Part shown: one piece after another, positions 33,972 to 46,437 of the stretch
Layout of the letters: every line of letters starts with the position of its first letter
Numbering within the stretch: the first letter of the stretch is position 1
From: Bradyrhizobium sp. 138
Lineage (GTDB): Bacteria > Pseudomonadota > Alphaproteobacteria > Rhizobiales > Xanthobacteraceae
Direction: 5' to 3'
DNA: 64,000 nt
Assembly (NCBI RefSeq): GCF_023074075.1
Contig: NZ_JADPKT010000007.1
Coordinates: 62,001-126,000 of the forward strand
The notes under the pieces: model-generated
Databases searched by the model: none
The model's input: only the letters and a program-made list of their open reading frames with translations
What the model was told of the DNA's origin: nothing
Program-made: the position numbers and the translations under genes

Positions 33972-34586
33972 ATGGTAACACGCTCAATACCTAATCCCTT
34001 TTTTGGCTGGACATGGTCGGCCGTTCTGGCTGGCATGTTCGCATCGTTGGTCGTCCAAATCTTGCTGACCATGCTCGGTCTCGGCATCGGCCTGCTCGCA
34101 ATCGACATTCCCACAGCCTCAACGTCACCCGCCGGCGCTAGCTGGGCGGCGTTCGTCTGGTGGGCGGTATCGGGAATCATTGCCGCCTTTGTTGGCGGTG
34201 CCGTTGCGGCAGCCAACTCGCCGGATCAGTCCGGGCTCGGCCGCGTCGGACACGCAGTTGCGGCCTGGGCGGTCGCGACTGTCGTCGTGGTGGCTGCGGC
34301 AGCGATGATGCCGGTGTCTGCGACCAGCATTGCCAGCAACCTGGTCGGCCCGTCCTATACAGCGAGCGCCCGCATCGCCTATTGGACGAACAATGCGGGA
34401 CGGGAGACGGTTGGTGCGACGGCCCGGCCGGCAACGCCGGCCCAGCTCGATGAGGCCCGCAAGCACTTCTCGTACGTGATGTTTGCAAGCTTCTGTTCGC
34501 TTCTTCTCGGCGCAGGAGCCGCCTATGCCGCCGGCATGGCGACGACAGCCCAGGCGGTGAAGGAAGCGGCAAGGCCGATGACGTAA
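33972..34586 (+). CDS. Polytopic membrane protein of a rhizobial family, probably stress induced
   Basis: 204-residue protein with four hydrophobic helices. The first is FFGWTWSAVLAGMFASLVVQ with a following GLGIGLL, then AFVWWAVSGIIAAFVGGAVA, AVAAWAVATVVVVAAAAMM, and a last helix FASFCSLLLGAGAAYAAGMA. The segment W-S-A-VLAG and the Gly-rich second half resemble the 294-residue protein at 21274, though it lacks that protein's long soluble insert. The ATG at 33972 has GGAGG upstream; an in-frame ATG eight codons earlier is less likely. The EcfG-type promoter upstream points to a role in stress. Function unknown. Confidence 0.8.
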   Translation: MVTRSIPNPFFGWTWSAVLAGMFASLVVQILLTMLGLGIGLLAIDIPTASTSPAGASWAAFVWWAVSGIIAAFVGGAVAAANSPDQSGLGRVGHAVAAWAVATVVVVAAAAMMPVSATSIASNLVGPSYTASARIAYWTNNAGRETVGATARPATPAQLDEARKHFSYVMFASFCSLLLGAGAAYAAGMATTAQAVKEAARPMT

Positions 34587-34875
34587 CATGAAGGCCGGAC
34601 GCGCGGCGTGAAAGCTGACTTGCCGAGCCGAGTGCATGGCTGACTCTGCCGGGCCTCTGCGGGCAGCTTGGCGAGCGCGGACCTCTCGACGTGAACGAGA
34701 CGCGCTAATCAGTTGAGCTGCCCCTTTTGCCGCAGACGTCACCGGACCCGACGCAGGCGGTCTCGTCCGTGCGCATTACGGCCGCATTGGTTTCACCGAA
34801 CGGCCACATCGGAATCAGATGCCAACCAGATTTCCTCGATAGGTTCGCTGTTCCTCAAACTGGAAAGGCATGACC

Positions 34876-35232
34876 ATGCGCAAGCTCACGGCATCCGTCA
34901 TCATTGCAGCTCTCTCCCTCGGAACACCTGCTCTGGTGCAAGCACAGGGCGCATCGTCGCAACCCGGCGCGGAACAGCCGTCCACGCAGTCCAGCACGGT
35001 GATCCGGAGCATACAGGTTGTGGACGTCAAGGAATTGCAGCCGTCGGTGCGCGCGAAAGTCGATGAACTCGTGGCGCACACGAGCGAGCAAGACATCCAG
35101 TCGCTTCGACAGTCCATCGACGCCACGCCGCAGGCAGCCTCCGTGCTCAAGGAAAAGGGCTTGAGTTCGTCACAAGTCGTCGCGATCAACATCGCCGACG
35201 GTGTCCTGACGATGTTCACCAAGACGGCCTGA
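34876..35232 (+). CDS. Small secreted protein, unknown function
   Basis: 118-residue exported protein. MRKLTASVIIAALSLGTPAL with cleavage after VQAQ is a clear signal peptide. The mature part begins with a Gln/Ser-rich linker (GASSQPGAEQPSTQSS) and continues with a compact domain (IRSIQVVDVKELQPSVRAKV...). The ATG at 34876 is 7 bases after GGAAAGG; an ATG two codons earlier is too close to that site. The only Cys is absent from the mature part. Not recognised; likely periplasmic. Confidence 0.75.
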   Translation: MRKLTASVIIAALSLGTPALVQAQGASSQPGAEQPSTQSSTVIRSIQVVDVKELQPSVRAKVDELVAHTSEQDIQSLRQSIDATPQAASVLKEKGLSSSQVVAINIADGVLTMFTKTA

Positions 35233-35414
35233 CATCAGACGAGGTCGGGGCGTTGCACGGCGGCCGCGCGCATGATCGCCGCCTCCTCGGCCGGACGACG
35301 AGATCCGAGGTACGAAGAGAATTGCCCTGCAGCGGGCTGCTGCAGGGCTGCTCGTGTCCGGCACGAAAACCTCACCAGGCCGCCAATTGGAGCCGGTTCG
35401 CGCGCGCTCGGCTC

Positions 35415-35443
35415 TTGCTTCGCCACCCGCCGGGGCGCTAAAG
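35415..35443 (+). promoter_or_regulatory. Candidate promoter of tRNA-Val
   Basis: TTGCTT (35415-35420), 17-base spacer, CTAAAG (35438-35443), ending 10 bases before the tRNA. Spacing is right, boxes are moderate. Confidence 0.35.
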
Positions 35444-35453
35444 AGGCGCGATT

Positions 35454-35530
35454 GGGCGGTTAGCTCAGCTGGTTAGAGCATCTCGTTTACACCGAGAGGG
35501 TCCGCGGTTCGAATCCGTGACCGCCCACCA
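35454..35530 (+). tRNA. tRNA-Val (TAC)
   Basis: 77 bases. Acceptor GGGCGGT pairs with ACCGCCC, D-arm AGCTCAGCTGGTTAGAGC, anticodon stem TCTCG/CGAGA with loop TTTACAC giving anticodon TAC, T-arm with GGTTCGAATCC, discriminator A and encoded CCA at 35528-35530. Confidence 0.97.
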
Positions 35531-35603
35531 GCCTTCGCTCGCTTCGCGAGCTACGGCTCGGCAAGCCAGCACCGCAGGTCATAAGCGCGAAGCGAGCGAA
35601 GGC
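35531..35603. repeat. 18-bp perfect inverted repeat directly after tRNA-Val
   Basis: GCCTTCGCTCGCTTCGCG at 35531-35548 and its exact complement at 35586-35603. The repeat abuts the CCA end of the tRNA. It resembles interspersed palindromic elements common in Bradyrhizobium genomes; it could also act in transcript termination or processing. Confidence 0.6.
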
Positions 35604-35686
35604 TGCCGCGCCGAAGCCCGTCGGGCGAAGGCGGGCTTTGGCCGCGAGCCTTTCTGCTCGGCAAGCCCCATATCAATCCCCCCTTC

Positions 35687-36091
35687 TCAATCCCCCGGCC
35701 TCCCCGGCAGCAGCGGCACGGCGTCGATCCACACCGCCGCGGACTGGCACCAGATCTGCCTCACAGGCCGCAGCTTGTCGCGCTGGCGGATCGAGCCCCA
35801 GCGGATGCCCCAATCGTCGGCCTCCTCACCCTCGCCGCTGGTGAACAGCGGGGAACCGCAGTCGGCGCAGAAGTGCTGGAAGCGCATCCGGCCGTTGTCG
35901 CCGCGCTTGCCATAAATCTTGGGCGTGCCGGCGGTCAGGCGAACGTCGGCCCCCGAGCAGATGGCGGTCACGCGGAACGGCGAGCCGGTCAGGGTCTGGC
36001 AATCGGTGCAGTGGCAAACCGACACTGCCTCGGGATCGATCTCGGCCTCGAAGGTGATTGTGCCGCAATGGCATTGCCCGTCAATCTGCAT
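35687..36091 (-). CDS. GFA-family (glutathione-dependent formaldehyde-activating/CENP-V type) protein
   Basis: 134-residue zinc protein with the fold of GFA. The cysteine motifs are GQCHCGTITFEAEI near residue 5, VCHCTDCQTLTGSPF near residue 30 and HFCADCGSPLF near residue 80. These bind structural zinc and, in the founding member, glutathione. Most small family members have unknown substrates. The start MQIDGQCHCG at 36091 is natural; upstream sequence includes the lon terminator, so the gene should have its own promoter. Confidence 0.88.
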   Translation of the reverse strand: MQIDGQCHCGTITFEAEIDPEAVSVCHCTDCQTLTGSPFRVTAICSGADVRLTAGTPKIYGKRGDNGRMRFQHFCADCGSPLFTSGEGEEADDWGIRWGSIRQRDKLRPVRQIWCQSAAVWIDAVPLLPGRPGD

Positions 36092-36111
36092 CGCCCTCTC
36101 CCCTTGGCCGC

Positions 36112-36143
36112 AAAACAAAAACGGCGCCCGAAGGCGCCGTTTT
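36112..36143 (-). terminator. Terminator of lon
   Basis: On the minus strand AAAACGGCGCC-TTCG-GGCGCCGTTTTTGTTTT, a strong stem with a T run, 19 bases after the lon stop. The palindrome would also work from the other side. Confidence 0.85.
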
Positions 36144-36161
36144 ATCATCATTCGCTTTGGC

Positions 36162-38585
<2,424 letters not shown>

Positions 38586-38907
38586 GGCCTTTTCCTTTTG
38601 CTTTGCCCCCTCGCACGCAGCCCGCTGATCATGCGCAACCGCCACAAGGTGCCGAAATGATCCACAAGACCGGTCGGTCCTCTACGAGTTGGACCGGCTT
38701 GCCGGATCGGAACTGAGGCGAATCTGGAAGAGAATTTTCGCTCGCCGCCGACATTAGGTGGCTATCGACCCGGGGGGTGTCAAGTCATTGAAAAACGCGC
38801 GCCATCAGGCGCTTACGCAACGCGGTAAGCGACACAACACCGGCTGCGGAAATACACTTCCGCAGCCCGACTTGAGCATACAATTGGAGCGTTCCAGCGC
38901 GGTCAGA
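38586..38907. other. Intergenic region between clpX and lon
   Basis: About 320 bases without a convincing gene. It contains the candidate lon promoter described separately and a non-coding clpX 3' flank. No strong hairpin with a T run was found. Confidence 0.5.
38752..38784 (-). promoter_or_regulatory. Candidate promoter of lon
   Basis: On the minus strand CTTGACA followed after about 17-19 bases by CACCTAAT. The CTTGAC box also fits the alphaproteobacterial heat-shock sigma-32 consensus, but the -10 match is weak. About 170 bases upstream of the lon start. Confidence 0.3.
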
Positions 38908-40179
<1,272 letters not shown>

Positions 40180-40633
40180 TCATGTCTCCGTCCGCGGTTC
40201 GATGCCGTTCCGCTCGATCGCTCCATTCCGGCACGGTGGCCGGCTTGAAGCTTAAGTAGAGCAAATTGCGTACCAAAAAAGACCCTACGCGTTACATCCC
40301 GTGCGAATCACGGTCACTCGATTCTCCGCGATCATAGCCGATCATTCGTAGCCAACCATGCTGTCACCCGACTATCAAGAATTCGCTAATCGGGGGTCGC
40401 CGGCTACCCGTGACAATACCGTGATTTCCGGTCTTGGTACGGGCGAAGTGATCGAAATCACCCCGGCGTTGCTGGATTGCCACGAAAAACAAGCACGAAA
40501 GCGGAACTTTCCGCCTGTCGCGGGGCGCAAAACTGCGTTTTGCAGCGCGCAGACGCGTCCATAGCGTGAACACCACCCTGATCGTGCGCGACGATCCCAG
40601 GAGTTGCCGGGATCGCGTCACACTCCAGTAGTG
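40180..40633. other. Intergenic region between clpP and clpX
   Basis: About 450 bases. Short open frames exist on both strands but none has a ribosome site or protein-like composition. A 7-bp stem (CGATCCC/GGGATCG at 40592-40615) lies just after the clpP stop and may act as its terminator, though no T run follows. The clpX promoter is expected near 40200-40300; I could not place it with confidence. Confidence 0.4.
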
Positions 40634-41269
40634 CTACGGGATCTTCGCCGCTGCCGCTTCCTCAGCGCGCTTGTCGATGACCCTGTCGACCAGGCCGAAC
40701 TCCTTGGCGTCGTTCGCGGTCAGGAACTTGTCGCGCTCCAGCGCGTCCTCGATCGACTTGTAGGTCTGGCCGGTGTGCTTCACGTAGATCTCGTTGAGCC
40801 GCTTCTTCAGGTTCAGGATTTCCTGGGCGTGCAGCATGATGTCGGTGGCCTGGCCCTGGAAGCCGCCGGAGGGCTGATGCACCATGATGCGCGCGTTCGG
40901 CAGCGAGAAGCGCATGTCCTTCTCGCCGGCGGCGAGCAGGAGCGAGCCCATCGAGGCGGCCTGCCCCGTGCACAGCGTCGAAACCGGCGGGCGGATGAAC
41001 TGCATGGTGTCGTAGATCGCAAGGCCCGACGTCACCACGCCGCCCGGCGAGTTGATGTACATCGAAATTTCCTTCTTCGGATTTTCCGCCTCGAGGAACA
41101 AGAGCTGCGCGACGACCAGCGTCGACATGCCGTCCTCGACCGGCCCGGTCAGGAAGATGATGCGCTCCTTCAGCAGGCGCGAGAAGATGTCGTAGGCGCG
41201 CTCGCCACGGTTGGTCTGCTCGACCACCATGGGCACGAGGTTCATGTAGGTTTCAACCGGATCGCGCAT
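40634..41269 (-). CDS. clpP: ClpP, proteolytic subunit of the Clp protease
   Basis: 211-residue serine peptidase that forms a double heptamer and works with ClpX. The catalytic Ser is in [14 protein letters not shown], the His is in [15 protein letters not shown], and the Asp is in the usual downstream place ([21 protein letters not shown]). The N-terminus ([30 protein letters not shown], in part) is typical, including the region that docks the ClpX loops. It lies between tig and clpX. Confidence 0.97.
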   Translation of the reverse strand: MRDPVETYMNLVPMVVEQTNRGERAYDIFSRLLKERIIFLTGPVEDGMSTLVVAQLLFLEAENPKKEISMYINSPGGVVTSGLAIYDTMQFIRPPVSTLCTGQAASMGSLLLAAGEKDMRFSLPNARIMVHQPSGGFQGQATDIMLHAQEILNLKKRLNEIYVKHTGQTYKSIEDALERDKFLTANDAKEFGLVDRVIDKRAEEAAAAKIP

Positions 41270-41476
41270 GAGTCACCTAGGGTTTTCGGAGACGGACATC
41301 GCCGGGCCTGGCTGCCAGTAAGGCTGGATTTGCCGGAAGGGCGGATGCACGTCCTGTGATGCAGGAACTTGGGTAAGATTTAGAAGGCGTACCGACAGAT
41401 ATAGCCCAATTCGCGTCTGACAAGTGCGCAGCGCATTACGGCTTAATCCGTCGGGCAGTTGAAGCTGATTCGCACA

Positions 41477-41580
41477 AAGAGGCCCAGCCGGCCATCTGGC
41501 TAGATGGGCCTCTTCGCTGATCATCCTTAATGGATGACTGCCTCAGAGGCCCGTTCCGATGGTATCGGAACGGGCCTCTG
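41477..41580. repeat. Three tandem hairpins between tig and clpP
   Basis: Hairpin 1: AAGAGGCCCA at 41477-41486 with TGGGCCTCTT at 41505-41514. Hairpin 2: TCATCC/GGATGA at 41521-41537. Hairpin 3: a perfect 17-bp stem, CAGAGGCCCGTTCCGAT at 41544-41560 and its complement at 41564-41580, with a 3-base loop. The outer two share GAGGCCC. On the plus strand hairpin 3 is followed by GATTTTAGTTTT, but no plus-strand gene precedes it. Confidence 0.6.
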
Positions 41581-41592
41581 GATTTTAGTTTT

Positions 41593-41640
41593 GACGCATT
41601 TTCTTGACGCGAACCGGTATCCACTTCGCTCGAAAACGCT
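41593..41640. repeat. Interspersed repeat downstream of tig
   Basis: Segment with imperfect inverted ends (GCATTTTC ... GAAAACGC) around a GCGAACCGGTATCCACTTCG core. I recall this text as a frequent intergenic repeat in Bradyrhizobium and relatives; the copy number was not checked. Confidence 0.45.
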
Positions 41641-41649
41641 CTGCAGCCT

Positions 41650-43011
41650 TCAGGCGGCGGTCTTTTCCGCCTCGTCGTCCTTGTAGAGGTCCTCGCGCGA
41701 AACCTTCTTCTCGGTCACGTTGGCGAGCTCGAGGATGAAGTCGACCACCTTGTCCTCATAGATCGGTGCGCGAAGCTGGGCCAAGGCCTGGGCGTTGCTG
41801 CGGTAATAGTCCCAGACCTCCTTCTCGCGGCCGGGCATCGAGCGCGCGCGCTCGATCACGGCGCGGCCGACCTCGTCGTCGGTCACGGTGATCTTGTTCT
41901 TCTCGCCGATCTCGGAGAGCACGAGGCCGAGCCGCACGCGGCGGTCGGCGATCTTGCGGTACTCTTCCTTCGCCTTGTCCTCGGTGGTGTCCTCGTCGGC
42001 AAAGGTCTTGCCGGCGGAAGCCATCTCGGCCTTGACCGAGTTCCACATCAGATTGAACTCCTCGTCGACCAGCGAGGGCGGCGCCTCGAAGCGGTGTGCT
42101 TCGTCGAGACGGTCGAGCAGTGCGCGCTTGACGCGCTGGCGCGTCGCACCGGCAAACTCGGCAACCAGACGCTCGCGCGCGGCTTCCTTCAGCTTGTCCA
42201 GCGATTCCAGGCCGAGCGACTTGGCGAACTCGTCGTCGATGGCGAGATCCTGCGGCGCCTCGATCAGCGTCGCGGTGGTCTCGAACTCGGCCGGCTGGCC
42301 GGCGAGCTTGTCGTTCATGTAGTTCTTCGGGAACGACACTTTCAGCGTGCGCGTCTCATTGGCGCCAATGCCGATCAGCTGCTCCTCGAAGCCGGGAATG
42401 AAGGTGTTGGAGCCGATCGCGACCTGGATGCCCTCGCCGGTGCCGCCCTCGAAGACTTCGCCGTTGATGCTGCCCTTGAAGTTGATGGTGACGCGGTCGC
42501 CCGAGGCGGCCTTGGCGCCCTCGCCCTTGTCGGCAAAGGTGCGGTTGGTATCGGCGATGCGCTTGATCGCCTCATCGACGTCGGCGTCGGTGACGTCGGC
42601 GACGGGCTTCTCGACCTCAAAGGTCTTGAAGTCGGCGAGCGCAATCGAAGGCACCACCTCGATCGCGACCGTGTAGGTCAGATCGGTCTTGCCGCTCAAG
42701 AGTTCCTCGACCTCGGCCTGCTCGCTCGGCATGGTGATCTTCGGCTCGGTCGCAAGGCGAAAGCCGCGCTCGGAGAACAGCTGCGTGTTGGTGTCGCGGA
42801 TGGTCTGGTCGATGGTCTCGGCCATCACCGAACGGCCATAGACCTTCTTGAGGTGAGCGACCGGCACCTTGCCGGGCCGGAAGCCGTTGATGCGAACCTT
42901 GTCCTTGAGGTCAACGAGCTTGGCGCCGGCCTTGGCGTCGAGATCAGACGCGGGAACGCTGATCTTGAACTCGTGCTTCAAACCTTCCGAGAGGGTCTCT
43001 GTGACCTGCAT
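41650..43011 (-). CDS. tig: Trigger factor, ribosome-associated chaperone
   Basis: 453-residue chaperone and peptidyl-prolyl isomerase. The ribosome-binding N-domain has [18 protein letters not shown] near residue 42 (the usual GFRxGKxP signature). The FKBP-like domain reads [20 protein letters not shown] near residue 160 and [11 protein letters not shown] near 190. The C-domain is a long helical arm, and the tail is charged ([15 protein letters not shown]). The start [15 protein letters not shown] at 43011 fits; the frame is open further upstream through the tRNA-Leu region but that part is not coding. Confidence 0.96.
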   Translation of the reverse strand: MQVTETLSEGLKHEFKISVPASDLDAKAGAKLVDLKDKVRINGFRPGKVPVAHLKKVYGRSVMAETIDQTIRDTNTQLFSERGFRLATEPKITMPSEQAEVEELLSGKTDLTYTVAIEVVPSIALADFKTFEVEKPVADVTDADVDEAIKRIADTNRTFADKGEGAKAASGDRVTINFKGSINGEVFEGGTGEGIQVAIGSNTFIPGFEEQLIGIGANETRTLKVSFPKNYMNDKLAGQPAEFETTATLIEAPQDLAIDDEFAKSLGLESLDKLKEAARERLVAEFAGATRQRVKRALLDRLDEAHRFEAPPSLVDEEFNLMWNSVKAEMASAGKTFADEDTTEDKAKEEYRKIADRRVRLGLVLSEIGEKNKITVTDDEVGRAVIERARSMPGREKEVWDYYRSNAQALAQLRAPIYEDKVVDFILELANVTEKKVSREDLYKDDEAEKTAA

Positions 43012-43184
43012 GGCGTCCAATCTTCTTCTCGTTCGGTCCCGGCGCGCATGCGTCGGGACGCTGTCATTAATCGATCCGGCGCGAGGCGAACGCCTCAACG
43101 CCGGTGCTTCATCGGACCGGCTCCCGGCGGACAAATATCCGCGCGGAAGCAGGTCTCGTAATCCGTGCAAACGCGATAAGCGCT

Positions 43185-43269
43185 TGGTGCGGGCGGAGGG
43201 ACTCGAACCCCCACAACTTTCGTCACTGGAACCTAAATCCAGCGCGTCTACCAGTTCCGCCACGCCCGC
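43185..43269 (-). tRNA. tRNA-Leu (TAG)
   Basis: 85 bases with a long variable arm, as in Leu tRNAs. Acceptor GCGGGCG pairs with CGCCCGC, anticodon stem CTGGA/TCCAG with loop TTTAGGT giving anticodon TAG, variable arm TGACGAAAGTTGT region, T-arm with GGTTCGAGTCC, discriminator A and encoded CCA (43187-43185). Confidence 0.96.
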
Positions 43270-43423
43270 GTGAAGTTGCATCAAGACCGGCCGCGATGCC
43301 GCGGGCGGCCGGGCTTATAGCATGTGCCTGACTGTTCGCAGCAAAAAAATGGCCCGATGGAGGCAGGCTTTACGTAAGCACGACGGCTGGACTTATCCAG
43401 CGCCGCGTGGTCGGGATCGGCGC

Positions 43424-44740
43424 ATGAAACCTGGGATTTTTGACCCGACCCGACGCGAGCTTTTGGCCGGCCTTGGGGCCTCCCTTGGAGCTTCAGCAGC
43501 CGGGCTGATAGCGGGCGGCGCGGGTCCGCTCGTGACCGCCCAGCTCGCCCTTCAGGCGAGGCCGGCAACGCTGGCTCTGAGGCCGGGACAGCCGCCTACA
43601 CCAATCTGGGAGCTCGCCGCCGTAAACCATCTCCGGGACGTCCGTCTGAGGCGTGGCGACCGTTGCCAAATAGTGTTTCGGAACGACCTGCCTGTGCCAC
43701 TTGCGCCAGTCTGGTACGGCCTTGGCGGCGGGGCCCCGGCTGACCCGTTGGGGGGACGCGCGCCTGCGCCGCCAAATGCGGTGGAAACCTCAATCATTTC
43801 AATTCCCAATGCCGGAACCTTGCTGGCCGACTTCCGCCTGTTCGAGGACGGCCTGAAGCAGCCGGCGCGTCCACTTCCGATCATCGCGGCCGAGACCGGT
43901 CCAGTCGTCGTTGATCGCGACGAGGTCCTGCTGATCGAGGAATGGCGCCTGCAGCCGGATGGCACCGCCGTCCCGCCGGGCCAGGATCCGAAGGACGCGG
44001 GGCCGCTCTACACCATCAACGGGCAGACTTCATTCGAACTCTCAGCCGCGGGGAATCAGCGGCTGCGGCTGCGCTTTATCAACGGCTCGCAACGTACTGT
44101 TTTAGCAATCAAATTAGAAGGTCACGACGTCCGCGTCATGGCCCTGGACGGACAGCCGACCGAGCCATTTCCGGCCCGCAATGGCGCCCTCGTCCTGGCT
44201 CCCGGTGCGCGAGCCGACGCCTTCGTGGATGTCGAGACTTCGGCTCCCTTCCTGCTGCACGACGGCCAGTCAGCCCGCCAGATCGGAACCCTTTCGGTCT
44301 CTGGCGGAATCCGGCGGCGCGCGGAGCTGCAGCCGCTACAGCCACTGCCTCCGAACGATCTGCCCGACCGCCTCGACCTGAAAGGCGCTCTGCGGTTCGA
44401 TGTAGCGCTGGGCGCAACCGACGCCGGCTGGATCCAGCCTGCAAGCTTCTCCACCGCCTCAATGCCCGCCTTCCGCGCCAAGGCCGGCCGCACCGTCGTG
44501 CTGGCCCTCAAGAACCCCGCCCCCGTCACCACCGTCTTCCATCTGCACGGCCACCCCTTCCGCCTGCTCGACAAGCTCGACGACGGCTGGAAGCCCTACT
44601 GGCTCGACACGCTCGCGATCGAGCCCGGCCAGACCCAGCGCATCGCGTTCGCGGCGACCTCGCCCGGACGATGGCTGATCGAATCCGTCGCCACCGAATG
44701 GGCCGCGCCGCGGTTGGTGCGCTGGTATGCGGTGGAGTGA
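43424..44740 (+). CDS. Multicopper oxidase-like cupredoxin protein with most copper ligands missing
   Basis: 438-residue exported protein with the three-cupredoxin layout of a multicopper oxidase. The N-terminus DPTRRELLAGLGASLG is a twin-arginine signal. Only the third-domain ligand motif survives: FHLHGHPF with H373, H375 and H377. The usual first-domain HWHG is VWYGLGG, the GTxWYHxH motif is GTLLADFRLF, and the C-terminal HCHxxxH is replaced by WLIESVATEW. It therefore probably does not hold a full type 1/2/3 copper set and may be a structural or single-copper protein, as in some FtsP/SufI relatives. The ATG at 43424 precedes the Tat motif at a normal distance. Confidence 0.8.
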   Translation: MKPGIFDPTRRELLAGLGASLGASAAGLIAGGAGPLVTAQLALQARPATLALRPGQPPTPIWELAAVNHLRDVRLRRGDRCQIVFRNDLPVPLAPVWYGLGGGAPADPLGGRAPAPPNAVETSIISIPNAGTLLADFRLFEDGLKQPARPLPIIAAETGPVVVDRDEVLLIEEWRLQPDGTAVPPGQDPKDAGPLYTINGQTSFELSAAGNQRLRLRFINGSQRTVLAIKLEGHDVRVMALDGQPTEPFPARNGALVLAPGARADAFVDVETSAPFLLHDGQSARQIGTLSVSGGIRRRAELQPLQPLPPNDLPDRLDLKGALRFDVALGATDAGWIQPASFSTASMPAFRAKAGRTVVLALKNPAPVTTVFHLHGHPFRLLDKLDDGWKPYWLDTLAIEPGQTQRIAFAATSPGRWLIESVATEWAAPRLVRWYAVE

Positions 44741-44744
44741 GCGC

Positions 44745-46244
44745 TCAATATTCGATGCCCAGCGCATCGTAGATCCGCCGGTGCACGGCCGGCAGCGTCT
44801 CGGTGAGGTCCTCGGCGATCAGGCCCGGCCCGGCTTCGCGCGCGGCCTCGCCATGCATCCACACGCCGATGCTGGCGGCTTCGAATGCCGGCACGCCCTG
44901 CGCCAGCAGCCCTGCGATGATGCCGGAGAGAACGTCGCCGGCGCCGGCGGTGGCGAGCCAGGGCGGCGCGTTGGCGGCGATGGTGGCGCGGCCGTCGGGA
45001 GCGGCGATGGTGGTGTCGGGTCCCTTCAGCAGCACGACGGCGCCCGAGCGCTCGGCGGCGGCGCGCACGCGCTCCAGCTTGGAACGGCCCGGATGCTTGT
45101 TGCTGAGGTCGGAGAACAGGCGCGGAAACTCGCCCTCGTGCGGGGTCAGCACCACCGCATTGTCACCTGAGGATTTGATCGCTTCAAACAGGTGCTCGGG
45201 GGTTGCGGCAAAGCTCGTCAGCGCATCGGCATCGAGCACCAGATGACGCCGCGCGGCAAGCGCGGTGTGAACGAGATCGCAGGTGCGCTCGCCAATGCCC
45301 GCGCCGGGGCCGATGATGCAGGTGCCATAGCGCTTGTCGCCGAGCAGCTCGCCGAACTCGATGACCGTGTCGACGGGACGAACCATGACGGCCGTGAGCG
45401 CGGCCGCGTTGATCGCGAGCGCATCGCGCGGGCTCGCCAGCGTCACCAGCCCCGCCCCTGCCCGCAAAGCGCCGCGCGCGGCCAGCCGCGCAGCGCCGGT
45501 CGCCGCCGCATCGCCGGAGACCGCCAGCACATGGCCCCGCGCGTATTTGTGGCCCTCGATGCGCGGCACCGGAAAGGCGGCACCCCAGACGTCCGGATCG
45601 TTCTCGAAGGTCTGCGGCGCGATCTCGTCCAGCACCTGCGCCTCGATGCCGATGTCGGCGACGCGCACGCGGCCGCAATGCATCCGGCCCGGCAGCAAGA
45701 GATGCGCCGGCTTCTTGCGGAAGAAGGTGACGGTTTCGGTGGCGTTCACCGCCGCGCCCATCACGGCCGCGCTGGTGCCGTTGATGCCGCTCGGCAGGTC
45801 GACCGCGAGCACCACGGCGCCGTTGGCGTTGATCGCCTCGATCATCGCATGCGCCTCGCCGTCGACGGGACGGCTGAGGCCGGCGCCGAACAGCGCATCG
45901 ATGATCAGCGCCGGCCGTCCGATCGCCTGCGGATTGAACGGCAGCAGCGGATGCTTCCAGCCGCGCGCGGCGGAGGCGGCATCGCCCTGGAGCTGGTCGC
46001 GCTCGCACATCGCGATCACCGAGACCTCCCGCCCCTGGGCGGCGAGCTCGGCGGCCGCGACAAAACCGTCGCCGCCATTGTTGCCGGGCCCGGCCACGAT
46101 CAGGATCGGCCCCTCCTCCACCAGCGCCTGGGCGGCCTCGGCCACCGCCTGGCCCGCGCTCAGCATCAGCTTGAAACCGGGCGTGCCGGCCGCGATGGCG
46201 AGCTGGTCCGCGCGCTGCATTTCGGCGTTGGTCAGAACTTCCAT
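44745..46244 (-). CDS. nnr: Bifunctional NAD(P)HX epimerase/dehydratase
   Basis: 499-residue metabolite-repair enzyme. The N-terminal YjeF_N domain (about residues 1-210) epimerises damaged NADHX/NADPHX; AGPGNNGGDGFVAAAEL is its nucleotide motif and DALFGAGLSRPVDG follows. The C-terminal ribokinase-like domain (about 225-499) dehydrates S-NAD(P)HX using ADP; GHKYARGHVLAVSGDAAATG, VLTPHEGEFPRLF and ANAPPWLATAGAGDVLSG are its motifs. The start MEVLTNAEMQRAD at 46244 has GGGAAG upstream. It is convergent with the cupredoxin gene, 4 bases apart. Confidence 0.94.
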   Translation of the reverse strand: MEVLTNAEMQRADQLAIAAGTPGFKLMLSAGQAVAEAAQALVEEGPILIVAGPGNNGGDGFVAAAELAAQGREVSVIAMCERDQLQGDAASAARGWKHPLLPFNPQAIGRPALIIDALFGAGLSRPVDGEAHAMIEAINANGAVVLAVDLPSGINGTSAAVMGAAVNATETVTFFRKKPAHLLLPGRMHCGRVRVADIGIEAQVLDEIAPQTFENDPDVWGAAFPVPRIEGHKYARGHVLAVSGDAAATGAARLAARGALRAGAGLVTLASPRDALAINAAALTAVMVRPVDTVIEFGELLGDKRYGTCIIGPGAGIGERTCDLVHTALAARRHLVLDADALTSFAATPEHLFEAIKSSGDNAVVLTPHEGEFPRLFSDLSNKHPGRSKLERVRAAAERSGAVVLLKGPDTTIAAPDGRATIAANAPPWLATAGAGDVLSGIIAGLLAQGVPAFEAASIGVWMHGEAAREAGPGLIAEDLTETLPAVHRRIYDALGIEY

Positions 46245-46310
46245 GCCACTTCCCTAGTACAATCGCCTTTTCAACAGGCATCTTCCGCGCCGATCCGACG
46301 CGGGGAACAA

Positions 46311-46372
46311 CGATCTGCACAGATATTGAACCGTTTGCCTATTTCATAGTCTTCGGTATTTTGTGCAGATCG
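46311..46372. promoter_or_regulatory. Inverted repeat upstream of glnB, candidate NtrC site
   Basis: CGATCTGCACA at 46311-46321 and its exact complement TGTGCAGATCG at 46362-46372, 40 bases apart. Each arm contains the TGCAC/GTGCA half-site of NtrC operators, and the element lies 66 bases upstream of the sigma-54 promoter, the right zone for an enhancer. The wide spacing between arms is unusual, so assignment is tentative. Confidence 0.4.
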
Positions 46373-46437
46373 GCGCCACCCCGCAGAGATGCTCGTAAAA
46401 GGCTGATAACGCTCCAATAATCAGGGCATTTGCAACT

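Noticed and set aside
40358-40621. Overlapping short frames on both strands between clpP and clpX
   Set aside because: No ribosome site and no protein-like composition; the region is more likely regulatory.
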